11,082 nt of DNA from Opitutia bacterium UBA957 (GTDB lineage Bacteria > Verrucomicrobiota > Verrucomicrobiia > Opitutales > UBA953), in contig DBCN01000103.1 in assembly GCA_002293065.1 (NCBI GenBank), forward strand, positions 7,771-18,852, read 5' to 3'. Below are positions 1 to 6,229 of the stretch, piece after piece. Position 1 is the first letter of the stretch. Each line of letters begins with the position of its first letter. The position numbers and the translations under genes were made by a program. Under the pieces are notes generated by a model. The model worked only from the letters and a program-made list of their open reading frames with translations, had not been told where the DNA came from and made no database searches.

Positions 1-860
1 AGCACGGTGCCGAGCAGCGCCGCCAAAGCGGGCCACCACAGCCAGCGTTGATACCAGCGTGGGCTGTCGAAGCTGATGATGAAGGACAGGAGATACAGGC
101 CGAGCGGCAGCACCCACAAAAAGGGGACGACCGCGATGTCTTGGCAGAGTTTGTTGGTGATCGAGAGGAGCAGGACGACCCCGCAGGCCGGCAGGGCCAG
201 CCAGAGGAGCCGATGCACCCAGCCGGGGACCGCCGCGGGTTCGGCTTGGCTGGTGGCTTGCGCATCGCTCGCCGCATCGCCCCGGCGCCAGATGGCCATG
301 CCGCACCAAGCGGCGAGCGCGGCGTAGCCTGCGAGTCCAACCGACCAGCCGAGGGATTGGGCTTGGCGCGTGAGGTGCGGTTCGATGCCGAAGGGATAAG
401 CAAAGAGCGCGAGCAACGAACCGATGTTCGACAGCGCGTAGAGACGGTAGGGCGAGACGCCGGGGTGGCTGCGGCTGAACCATGCTTGCAGGAGCGGACC
501 GGTCGCCGCGAGCACGAGGTAGGGTAGGCCGATGCAGGCAAGGAGGAGCCAGAGGATATGGCCGGTCGGTTGGGCGTTCCCGACGGGCTTCCACTGTTCC
601 CCTGGGGCGATCGGGAGGAAGCAGACGGCTAAGACGAGCAGCGCCAAGTGCAGGAGCACTTGCTGCCGCGGACGGAGCCACGTGATGCTGCAGTGGGCGT
701 AGGCGTAGCCCGCGAGGAGCATGACCTGGAAGAAAAGCATGCAGGCGGTCCAGACCGCCGGCCCGCCGCCAAACCAAGGCAGGATGAAACGCGCGATGAG
801 CGGTTGGACGAGGAACAGGAGGAACGCGCCCCAGAAGATGGTTAGGCCGAAGGCAAGCAT
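1..860 (-). CDS. Fused MFS/spermidine synthase-like protein, N-terminal membrane part (3' end outside window)
   Basis: The reading frame is open from the ATG at 860 to the window edge, about 286 codons without a stop. The N-terminus (MLAFGLTIFWGAFLLF, then LVQPLIARFILPWFGGGPAV and later MLAGYAYAH-like sequence) is the membrane domain seen in fused MFS/spermidine synthase proteins. These carry many transmembrane helices before a SAM-binding, spermidine-synthase-like domain. Further in, a segment reading NKLCQDIAVVPFLWVLPLGL and then SFIISFDSPRWYQRW matches the conserved helix and junction of that family. The synthase-like domain would lie left of the window and is not visible. Real polyamine synthesis is unproven for these proteins, so a spermidine role is inference. 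The leader is C-rich without a Shine-Dalgarno sequence. The gene is last in a co-directional row, 117 bases after the oxidoreductase. Confidence 0.8.
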   Translation of the reverse strand, partial: MLAFGLTIFWGAFLLFLVQPLIARFILPWFGGGPAVWTACMLFFQVMLLAGYAYAHCSITWLRPRQQVLLHLALLVLAVCFLPIAPGEQWKPVGNAQPTGHILWLLLACIGLPYLVLAATGPLLQAWFSRSHPGVSPYRLYALSNIGSLLALFAYPFGIEPHLTRQAQSLGWSVGLAGYAALAAWCGMAIWRRGDAASDAQATSQAEPAAVPGWVHRLLWLALPACGVVLLLSITNKLCQDIAVVPFLWVLPLGLYLLSFIISFDSPRWYQRWLWWPALAALLGTV

Positions 861-887
861 GGGTGGGGCGGGGAGGAGTGGGGTGGG
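861..887 (+). other. Potential G-quadruplex motif abutting the spermidine-synthase-like start codon
   Basis: Five G-tracts (861-863, 865-868, 870-873, 880-883 and 885-887) with loops of 1, 1, 6 and 1 bases begin directly next to the ATG at 860, on the template strand. The mRNA leader is correspondingly C-rich. Confidence 0.5.
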
Positions 888-977
888 TTAAATCAAGCCA
901 AAGCGGGACCAAGGGCGAGGCAAATGCCCTCACCCCTGAACCCCTGTCGACTCGCGAAGGTTGCGGTCGGGGCGCCC

Positions 978-2342
978 TTACAGCGTATACCCCTCTCGAT
1001 ACTGTCGGTGCACGAAGGCATTGGCCGCCTTATCGTTCGTCACCTGCATTTTCTCGCCATCCCAGAGCAGTTTGCGGTCGGGGAAGCGGATGGCCAGGTT
1101 GCCCATGAGCACCATTTCGGAGAGCGGGCCGGAGTAGTCGAAGTTCGAGCAGGCCGCGACGCCGCCCTTGCACGCGCGAATCCAGTCCTTCTCGTGGCCG
1201 GAGGTGTTGCCGGGAATGCGGGGGATCGTCTTGGCCAAGGTCTTGACGAAGTTACGCTGGTCGGCGTCGAGCAGGCGGGGCTTGGAGCCGTAGCAACCAC
1301 AGACGATTTTGCCCTTGGTGCCCACGAAGAGACAGCCGCCGTCGCTGTCGCCGAAGGGCATGTCGTCCTCGAGCTCGACCGGACGCGATGGCATCAGGCC
1401 GCCATCCCACCACGTGAGTTCCACGGGCGGCAGCGCGCCGCGGGCGGGGAACCGGAAGCGGGCGATGGTGGATCGCGGGAAGCACTCGTTCTTCGCCACG
1501 CTCTTCTTGCCGAACTCCGCGTAGCTCGTCGAGACGTTGCCCTCGACGCTCGTCGGATAAAGCAGCTTCAGCGCCTGGAAGATCGGGTCGATGATGTGGC
1601 AACCCATGTCGCCGAGCGCGCCGGTGCCGAAGTCGCACCAGGCGCGCCACTTGCCGGGATGATAGGCGGCGTTGAAGGGACGCAGCGGGGCGGGGCCGCA
1701 CCAACGGTCCCAATCCATGCCTTCGGGGGGCGTCGCTTCCCCCTTCGGGCGTTCCATGTCGGAGCTCTGCGGCCAGATCGGACGGTTGGTCCAGGCATGC
1801 GCCTCGCGGACTTCGCCGATGATGCCGGCGTCGATCCATTCGCAGATCTGGCGGATGCCTTCCCCGGAGTGGCCTTGGTTGCCCATCTGGGAGACGACCT
1901 TGAATTCGCGGGCGCCTTCGGTGAGGCGGCGGGCTTCGAAGACGGAGTGCGCGATGGGCTTCTGGATATAGACGTGCTTACCCTCGCGCATGCAGGCCAT
2001 GCCGATGAAGGCATGCGAATGATCGGGCGTCGCGATGATCACGCCGTCGATATCCTTGCGCTTCTCCAGCATCTTGCGGAAATCGGTGAAAAGCTCGGCC
2101 TTCGGGAACTTCTTGATCGTCCCAGCACAGCGCTTGAGGTCGAGGTCGCACATCGCGACGATGTTCTCGTCGGAGCAGTTGCTGATGTTGCTTCCGCCGA
2201 CGCCGCCGAAGCCGATGACCGCGACGTTGAGTTTCTCGTTGGGCGAGACGGTCCGGGCGGAGGCGCGGGCGAGCGGGCGCAGGGCGGCCACGCCAGCGGC
2301 GAGGAGGCCGGCGTTCTTGAGGAAGGTGCGACGGGGGAGCAT
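978..2342 (-). CDS. Gfo/Idh/MocA family oxidoreductase with twin-arginine signal
   Basis: This 454-residue NAD(P)-dependent oxidoreductase is of the glucose-fructose oxidoreductase type and probably acts on a sugar or cyclitol; the substrate cannot be read. Residues 1-29 form a twin-arginine signal (PRRTFLKN at 3-10, then a hydrophobic alanine-rich stretch and an ASA end), so export of the folded protein with its cofactor is likely. The Rossmann nucleotide-binding loop is VAVIGFGGVGGS (40-51). The family EKP motif appears as IQKP with K128 as the expected catalytic lysine; Gln replaces Glu. The C-terminal domain has GALGDMGCHIIDP (241-253), with D245 and H249 in the usual active-site positions. 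A Trp-rich insert around 184-214 is typical of the superphylum's exported subfamily. It starts 65 bases downstream of the MFS gene. The leader is C-rich with no Shine-Dalgarno sequence. Family assignment is firm; function is open. Confidence 0.92.
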   Translation of the reverse strand: MLPRRTFLKNAGLLAAGVAALRPLARASARTVSPNEKLNVAVIGFGGVGGSNISNCSDENIVAMCDLDLKRCAGTIKKFPKAELFTDFRKMLEKRKDIDGVIIATPDHSHAFIGMACMREGKHVYIQKPIAHSVFEARRLTEGAREFKVVSQMGNQGHSGEGIRQICEWIDAGIIGEVREAHAWTNRPIWPQSSDMERPKGEATPPEGMDWDRWCGPAPLRPFNAAYHPGKWRAWCDFGTGALGDMGCHIIDPIFQALKLLYPTSVEGNVSTSYAEFGKKSVAKNECFPRSTIARFRFPARGALPPVELTWWDGGLMPSRPVELEDDMPFGDSDGGCLFVGTKGKIVCGCYGSKPRLLDADQRNFVKTLAKTIPRIPGNTSGHEKDWIRACKGGVAACSNFDYSGPLSEMVLMGNLAIRFPDRKLLWDGEKMQVTNDKAANAFVHRQYREGYTL

Positions 2343-2407
2343 GGTAGGGTGGGGTCATTCTTAAACACCCGTCCCGCCCAACGGTTCCTGCCGAAGGCTC
2401 GTTTTCG

Positions 2408-3685
2408 TCAGTCCTCCACCCGGGCTTCGCCAGCCGCATCACCGGCCCAGAGCAGCACGAAACAGCCGATGGCCGCGTAGCAGATGGCCGAGCCCAGGAG
2501 CACGTGCCGCAGGCTGAAGAGGTCCGTCATCCAGCCCATCGCCACCGCGGCGAACGGCAGGATGCCGAAGAAACTGAGGCCGGCCACGGCGGAGACCCGG
2601 CCGCGCAGCTCGGCGGGCGAGCGTTCCTGGACGATCGTATTGGCCAGCCCGACCAAGGTGGAGACGCCGACCGCCAGGGTGATCAAGGAACCGCCCGCCC
2701 AAAACAAGCCGTGCGCTTGGCTCAAGCTGAGGAGGGAGCCGACCGCCAAGACCATGCCGAACGGAATGGCCCAGCGGCGGGCGCGTTGGGCCAAGGCCAT
2801 GATCCCGAGGGAGCCGGCCACGGAGCCCAGGCCCGAGCAGAGCATCAGCAGGCCCATCTCTTCGGGCGATGCCCCCAGGTCCTTCTTGGCGTACAGCGGC
2901 AACAGGACGATGATGACCGGGAAGACGAACAAGGTGTTGGTGGCCAGCAACGCGACCATCGCCAAGCTTGGCTTGTCTTGCCGCACATGGCGGAAGCCCT
3001 CGCCCGCACCCCCTTGGCGTTTCTGTTCTTCTTCGGGTGTTCCTTCCGGACGGCGCGGTAAGGTCGCCAGGGCCGCCATGAGGGCCAGGAATGACGCCGC
3101 GTTCAGGTAGAAGGCCCATTCGGCGCCGAAGCGTCCGACGAGGTAGCCGGCGGCGGCGGGTCCGACCAGGCGGGTCGCATGGAAAACGGCGCGGTCGATG
3201 GAGATGGCCCGGGCCACGTGCTCCTTGGCGACGAGTTCCGGGACGATCGCGGCGGCCGCGGGCATCTCGTAGGAACTGGAGACGCCCAGCAGGGCCGCGG
3301 CGACGATGAGATGCCAGGCTTGCAGCGCATGGGTGGCCACAAGGTAGCCGATCGCCAAGGCGAACCCGATCTGGGCGATCTGGCAGGCTTGCAGGATGAA
3401 GCGTTTGTCATGCCGGTCCGCGCAGGCGCCGCCGATCCGGAAGAGGAGCAACATCACGACGCCGCTGGCGAGGTGGGGCGCGGCCTGGAGGATACCTTCG
3501 AATCCTTGGAGGCCATCGCGGATCACCACTTCGGTCATGACCCAGCCCAAGGCCATGCCCTGCATCCAGGTGCCGGTCATCGAGATGCCTTCGCCGACCA
3601 TGTAGCGCACGAACGCGGGTGGCGGGAACTTCACCGGCGACACGGAGGCCGAGGGATCGGCGGAGGTGGCGGGCGGTGCGGGCAT
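2408..3685 (-). CDS. MFS transporter (MFS_3 / EntS-like exporter group)
   Basis: This inner-membrane transporter has about 425 residues and the hydrophobic pattern of some 10-12 helices. The conserved start FVRYMVGEGISMTGTWMQGM (about residues 25-44) resembles the first helix of the MFS_3 group, which includes enterobactin exporter EntS. MFS motif A is seen as RIGGACADRHDKR (about 83-95) between helices 2 and 3. PAELRGRVSAVAGLSFFG near the C-terminus is also typical of this group. The central loop (EGTPEEEQKRQGGAGEG) is charged and presumably cytoplasmic. Drug, siderophore or metabolite export is the family role; the substrate here is unknown. I chose the ATG at 3685. A GTG at 3718 would add 11 residues, and neither has a clear ribosome-binding site. 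The gene follows the SGNH hydrolase by 59 bases and is probably cotranscribed with it. Confidence 0.88.
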   Translation of the reverse strand: MPAPPATSADPSASVSPVKFPPPAFVRYMVGEGISMTGTWMQGMALGWVMTEVVIRDGLQGFEGILQAAPHLASGVVMLLLFRIGGACADRHDKRFILQACQIAQIGFALAIGYLVATHALQAWHLIVAAALLGVSSSYEMPAAAAIVPELVAKEHVARAISIDRAVFHATRLVGPAAAGYLVGRFGAEWAFYLNAASFLALMAALATLPRRPEGTPEEEQKRQGGAGEGFRHVRQDKPSLAMVALLATNTLFVFPVIIVLLPLYAKKDLGASPEEMGLLMLCSGLGSVAGSLGIMALAQRARRWAIPFGMVLAVGSLLSLSQAHGLFWAGGSLITLAVGVSTLVGLANTIVQERSPAELRGRVSAVAGLSFFGILPFAAVAMGWMTDLFSLRHVLLGSAICYAAIGCFVLLWAGDAAGEARVED

Positions 3686-3744
3686 GCAGCAGGAAGTAAG
3701 GGCCCCGAGGCAGGGCACAATGCAAACCCTACGCTGGGAACCGA

Positions 3745-4497
3745 TTACTTCCCTTTGAAGGCCGCTTCGGTGGCCTTCCAGGCTTCATCGACGGCGGGAC
3801 GGAGCACCTTGGCGATTTCCTTGTAGCCGAGCTCGCTGGGGTGCAGGTTGTCCTTGAGGTAGTGACCTTCCTTGCCTTCGCCGTTGGCCTGATTGAGCGC
3901 CGGGTTGATGTCGACGAACCAGGTGTTCTTCTCCTGTTTCGCCAAGGCGGCGAGGTCGCGGTTGAACTGGTCGAGATCGACCCACTTGGCCTTGCGCGAA
4001 GGCGCGCGGGTCGTGGCCATGAAGACCACGGCGGTGTCGGGATTCGCCTTGCGCAGGCGGGCGAGGTATTCGCGGATGCGCTGGATGGGGGCTTCGGGCG
4101 GATCGCCGGCGTTGATGTCGTTGCCGCCACAGTGGAAGACCACCACGCGCGGGTGGTAGGGCAGGGTGATGCGGTCCATGTAGCCGAGGACCTCGGTGGT
4201 ATAAGAGCCACCGAACCCGCGGTTGATGGTCGGGTAGGGCTTCATTTCTTCGGCGACGTTTTTCCACATCCGGAGCGAGCTGGCGCCGCTGAGCAGCAGC
4301 CCGTGTTGGGGTGGCGGGTTGGCCTTGTCCTGCTTCTCGAAGGCTTCGATGTCCTTGGCCATGCGCAGGGGCTGCTCGGCCAGCGGCTTGCGAACGGCGG
4401 CCGTCGCGGCGGGCTTGGCGACCGCCTTTTCGGCGGGCTTGGGGGCGTCGGCGCCGAAAAGCACCGCGGCGAGGAACAAGGGAAGGAAGACACGCAT
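3745..4497 (-). CDS. SGNH/GDSL-type hydrolase, secreted or periplasmic
   Basis: This is a 250-residue esterase/lipase-fold protein. Residues 1-16 are a hydrophobic signal sequence (MRVFLPLFLAAVLFGA), followed by an Ala/Lys/Pro-rich linker to about residue 43. The four SGNH blocks are present. Block I is LSGASSLRMW with nucleophile S73. Block II is NRGFGGS with G94 or G96. Block III is GGNDI with N126. Block V is DNLHPSELGY with D216 and H219. Block I reads GAS rather than GDS, much like the GSSS form of the PAF-acetylhydrolase-like subgroup. Such proteins remove acyl or acetyl groups from lipids, polysaccharides or peptidoglycan; the substrate here cannot be inferred. It is the first gene of the leftward row and is divergent from DUF5069 across a 110-base gap. 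The leader is C-rich without a Shine-Dalgarno sequence. Confidence 0.9.
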   Translation of the reverse strand: MRVFLPLFLAAVLFGADAPKPAEKAVAKPAATAAVRKPLAEQPLRMAKDIEAFEKQDKANPPPQHGLLLSGASSLRMWKNVAEEMKPYPTINRGFGGSYTTEVLGYMDRITLPYHPRVVVFHCGGNDINAGDPPEAPIQRIREYLARLRKANPDTAVVFMATTRAPSRKAKWVDLDQFNRDLAALAKQEKNTWFVDINPALNQANGEGKEGHYLKDNLHPSELGYKEIAKVLRPAVDEAWKATEAAFKGK

Positions 4498-4573
4498 GGC
4501 GGGGAGGGGTGACCATGATGCAGGGGAAGCGCCGAGGACTGTAAAGGGGGAAAACGTCCCCGCCGTTGTCCCC

Positions 4574-4601
4574 TTGCCAAAGAGCCCCCTGTTTCTACTT
4601 T
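4574..4601 (+). promoter_or_regulatory. Candidate promoter for the DUF5069 gene
   Basis: TTGCCA (4574-4579) is a 5/6 match to a sigma-70 -35 box. It is separated by 16 bases from TACTTT (4596-4601), a weak -10. A start about 7 bases downstream would fall on or next to the ATG at 4608, giving a leaderless mRNA, which fits the absence of a Shine-Dalgarno sequence. TACTTTG also fits the TAnnTTTG form of Bacteroidota promoters. A very similar arrangement precedes pyrB (TTGCCA-16-CACTTT). This is pattern matching only. Confidence 0.4.
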
Positions 4602-4607
4602 GCGGGC

Positions 4608-5054
4608 ATGCCCAACGTCCCTGGTCTCCGCAGTCCCTATGAAGCCGTCCGTGGTTTCGTCTACCTTCCCCGGATGCTCGATAAGCTCCGCCTGCATGCC
4701 CGGGGCGCGCTACACCCCGATTTCGTCAATAACCTCGGCAAGGCCTTCGACGACCGTTGCTGCCAATACCTCGGCATCAAGTACGACGAACTGCGCATCT
4801 GGGTGCTGGGCAATCCCGCCGTCACCGACGAGGAAGTCATGGTTTGGGCCGAGGCCCGGGGCCGCAAGTTGAGCACGAATGACATCGAGATCTGGAATGG
4901 CTTCATGACCAAGCGGGGTTGGCGCGACGAGGCCAACGAGGTGCTCCTCCGGCGCCTCAAGGAGAACGCCCTCGGGCCCGAGGCCGGCGTCGACACCATG
5001 TTTGACTATATCGAGGTCGACGAGGGTCGCCCGGCCCGCCGCCAGGCGCTCTGA
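4608..5054 (+). CDS. DUF5069 domain-containing protein
   Basis: This is a soluble 148-residue protein that I recognise as DUF5069, a family of unknown function common in Verrucomicrobiota and Planctomycetota. Family hallmarks are GLRSPYEAVRGFVYLPRMLD (6-25), KLRLHARGALHPDFVNNLG (26-44) and DDRCCQYLGIKYDEL (48-62). They continue with IEIWNGFMTKRGWRDEA (93-109) and an acidic C-terminal segment, FDYIEVDEGRP (132-142). The adjacent C51 and C52 are conserved in family members I recall and could be redox-active or metal-binding, but that is a guess. There is no signal peptide or transmembrane helix. I chose the ATG at 4608 because the family alignment begins just after it; an upstream TTG at 4566 would overlap the promoter. 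It is divergent from the SGNH hydrolase and lies 162 bases ahead of the membrane-protein pair. Confidence 0.88.
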   Translation: MPNVPGLRSPYEAVRGFVYLPRMLDKLRLHARGALHPDFVNNLGKAFDDRCCQYLGIKYDELRIWVLGNPAVTDEEVMVWAEARGRKLSTNDIEIWNGFMTKRGWRDEANEVLLRRLKENALGPEAGVDTMFDYIEVDEGRPARRQAL

Positions 5055-5068
5055 GTCGTGGTTGGGGA

Positions 5069-5096
5069 TTGAGTCAGGGCGGCATTTTCCTATTAA
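5069..5096 (+). promoter_or_regulatory. Candidate sigma-70 promoter for the two small membrane proteins
   Basis: TTGAGT (5069-5074) and TATTAA (5091-5096) are 16 bases apart, and each matches 4 of 6 consensus positions. The second lies in the only AT-rich patch of the 162-base gap after DUF5069. Transcription from about 5103 would give a leader of roughly 115 bases before the ATG at 5217. If real, the membrane-protein pair is expressed apart from DUF5069. Confidence 0.35.
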
Positions 5097-5202
5097 TCAT
5101 AGAAGTCGACTGGACTGCCCTTGGCGGAATGGTCGCCTTCCTCGTCGCGTGCGCCCCCCTTTTTTCATCCCTTCGCCTGATTTGGGCCATGCCGTTGCGG
5201 CT

Positions 5203-5209
5203 GGAGAGG
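5203..5209 (+). promoter_or_regulatory. Ribosome-binding site of the first small membrane protein
   Basis: GGAGAGG lies 7 bases before the ATG at 5217. It is one of only two convincing Shine-Dalgarno sites in the window and fixes the start of this otherwise unrecognised gene. Confidence 0.65.
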
Positions 5210-5216
5210 TGGGCGC

Positions 5217-5708
5217 ATGCTGACGTTGGACATCATCCTGGCGGATGCCGCCGTCGAAGCGGTCAAGGCCGTCAAGGACCCGAATGCGGTCACCAACAAC
5301 TTTCAGGGCGCGATTCTCGCCTTCAAGAAAGGGGGCTGGATCGTCTCCCTCATCGGCGCCGCCGCGATGGTCGGCCGGTTACTCATCGACGATGCGGCGG
5401 ACGCTAATTGGCGTCGTTCTGCGAAGCACATCCTGGCGGCCGCCCTCTTCGCCATCATTGCGTTCTTCGTGACCTACCAGTGGGAGATGTCCGCCATCAA
5501 CAAGGCCATCATCCAAGGCCTGACCGGCGCGCTGGCGCCCGAGCTCGTCGATTGGATTTCGGCCAACATCAAGGCCAAGCTCGGCATCAAGGACAAGAAG
5601 TCCAAAGGCCGTGGCCGGAAACGCTCCTCGGGCCGGAAGCGCTCCAAGCCTAAGAATCCGGACGCCGCGGTCCCCGCCCCGAAACCATCCCGGCGCAAGC
5701 CGCGCTGA
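5217..5708 (+). CDS. Hypothetical two-helix membrane protein with basic C-terminal tail
   Basis: I do not recognise this 163-residue protein. Two hydrophobic segments are visible: WIVSLIGAAAMVGRLLI (41-57) and HILAAALFAIIAFFVTYQW (71-89). A short polar link, DDAADANWRRSAK, separates them. An amphipathic stretch (94-121, including QGLTGALAPELVDWI) follows. The last 40 or so residues are rich in Lys, Arg, Ser and Pro (KKSKGRGRKRSSGRKRSK at 127-144) and may be disordered, binding phospholipid heads or nucleic acid. Size, two helices, the GALAPELVDWI segment and the basic tail loosely resemble phage holins, but no lysis or phage gene is nearby, so this is only an analogy. A good ribosome-binding site precedes the ATG. 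A second small membrane protein follows after 28 bases, suggesting a two-gene operon. Confidence 0.75.
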   Translation: MLTLDIILADAAVEAVKAVKDPNAVTNNFQGAILAFKKGGWIVSLIGAAAMVGRLLIDDAADANWRRSAKHILAAALFAIIAFFVTYQWEMSAINKAIIQGLTGALAPELVDWISANIKAKLGIKDKKSKGRGRKRSSGRKRSKPKNPDAAVPAPKPSRRKPR

Positions 5709-5736
5709 ACACCTTTAATATGAAACCCACCCAACT

Positions 5737-6189
5737 ATGAGTGCCACCCGTTCCCGACGTCGAACCGCCAAGACGGGCCTGGTCCAGGCCGAAGCCGGCA
5801 TCGTCGGCATGACCGTCGTGACGTTGCTCGTCTCCCTCGCTGGGCTTTGGTTCAGCCACGAGCTCAAGGACACCACCGAGCGCGTCCGCGGCGCCACCGT
5901 CAACATCCAGTCCTCCGTCGATGCCTACAAGAAGGCCATGAAGTCGACCGAGACGGCCGTGGTCCTCATCACGGACGAGGGCACGAAGTCGGACAACAAG
6001 AAGGTCGAAGAGACCGCCAACAAGGCCGTGGCGGCGCTCATCAACGCCGAGCGTGACACCAAGGACTGCATCACGCTGCTCGACCAGGTGATGAAGCTGC
6101 TGTCCACCTACGAGACGACGACGGTGACCTTCGCGGGCTGTTCGTTGATCTTCGCGCTCTTCGTCATCATCCGCCAGTTCAAGCTCTAG
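5737..6189 (+). CDS. Hypothetical membrane protein: helical domain between two terminal helices
   Basis: I do not recognise this 150-residue protein. The N-terminus is basic (SATRSRRRTAK) and should stay in the cytoplasm. A first membrane helix spans about 21-40 (GIVGMTVVTLLVSLAGLWFS) and a second about 128-147 (TTVTFAGCSLIFALFVIIRQ), leaving a short RQFKL tail. The 85 residues between them (about 42-127) are rich in Lys, Glu, Asp, Thr and Ala with spaced aliphatic residues. They are probably long helices, resembling in layout the periplasmic four-helix sensor bundles of chemoreceptors, but with no HAMP or output domain. One Cys (C111) lies in this region. By the positive-inside rule the helical region faces the periplasm. 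It lies 28 bases after the previous gene, without a Shine-Dalgarno sequence, and ends 17 bases from the convergent thiL stop. A shared job with its neighbour is inference. Confidence 0.72.
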   Translation: MSATRSRRRTAKTGLVQAEAGIVGMTVVTLLVSLAGLWFSHELKDTTERVRGATVNIQSSVDAYKKAMKSTETAVVLITDEGTKSDNKKVEETANKAVAALINAERDTKDCITLLDQVMKLLSTYETTTVTFAGCSLIFALFVIIRQFKL

Positions 6190-6200
6190 CGGTCGGACCG

Positions 6201-6229
6201 AAGGCTTCAGCCGAAGTGGCTGAAGCCTT
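6201..6229. terminator. Perfect 12-bp hairpin at the convergent gene ends, overlapping the thiL 3' end
   Basis: AAGGCTTCAGCC (6201-6212) and GGCTGAAGCCTT (6218-6229) form a perfect 12-bp stem around the loop GAAGT. It lies between two converging genes: 12 bases after the stop of the small membrane protein and across the last seven codons and stop of thiL. Position and symmetry suggest a bidirectional terminator or 3'-end stabiliser. No T-tract follows on either strand, so classical rho-independent termination is uncertain. Confidence 0.6.

Noticed and set aside
913..931. AGGGC/GCCCT hairpin downstream of the oxidoreductase
   Set aside because: The stem is 5 bp with a 9-base loop and no T-tract, which is within chance expectation for this GC content.
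924..2480. Long open frame on the plus strand, 518 codons, opposite the oxidoreductase
   Set aside because: It is exactly antisense to a gene with clear motifs. Its composition is that of a GC-rich shadow frame, and it matches no family.
3686..3718. GTG start for the MFS gene, 11 codons upstream of the ATG
   Set aside because: The extra residues (MPCLGALTSCC) are not part of the family's conserved start and there is no ribosome-binding site. The ATG at 3685 is simpler, though the GTG is not excluded.
5123..5165. GGCG/CGCC hairpin followed by a T6 run, as a terminator after DUF5069
   Set aside because: The stem is only 4 bp and lies over 20 bases before the T-run, so it does not form an intrinsic terminator.
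5069..5407. Possible TTG-start gene with a hydrophobic beginning (GIFLLIIEVDW and VAFLVACAPLF)
   Set aside because: It has a TTG start with no ribosome-binding site and overlaps the well-supported gene at 5217 by 190 bases. After about 50 residues it turns into Arg/Gly/His-rich shadow sequence.
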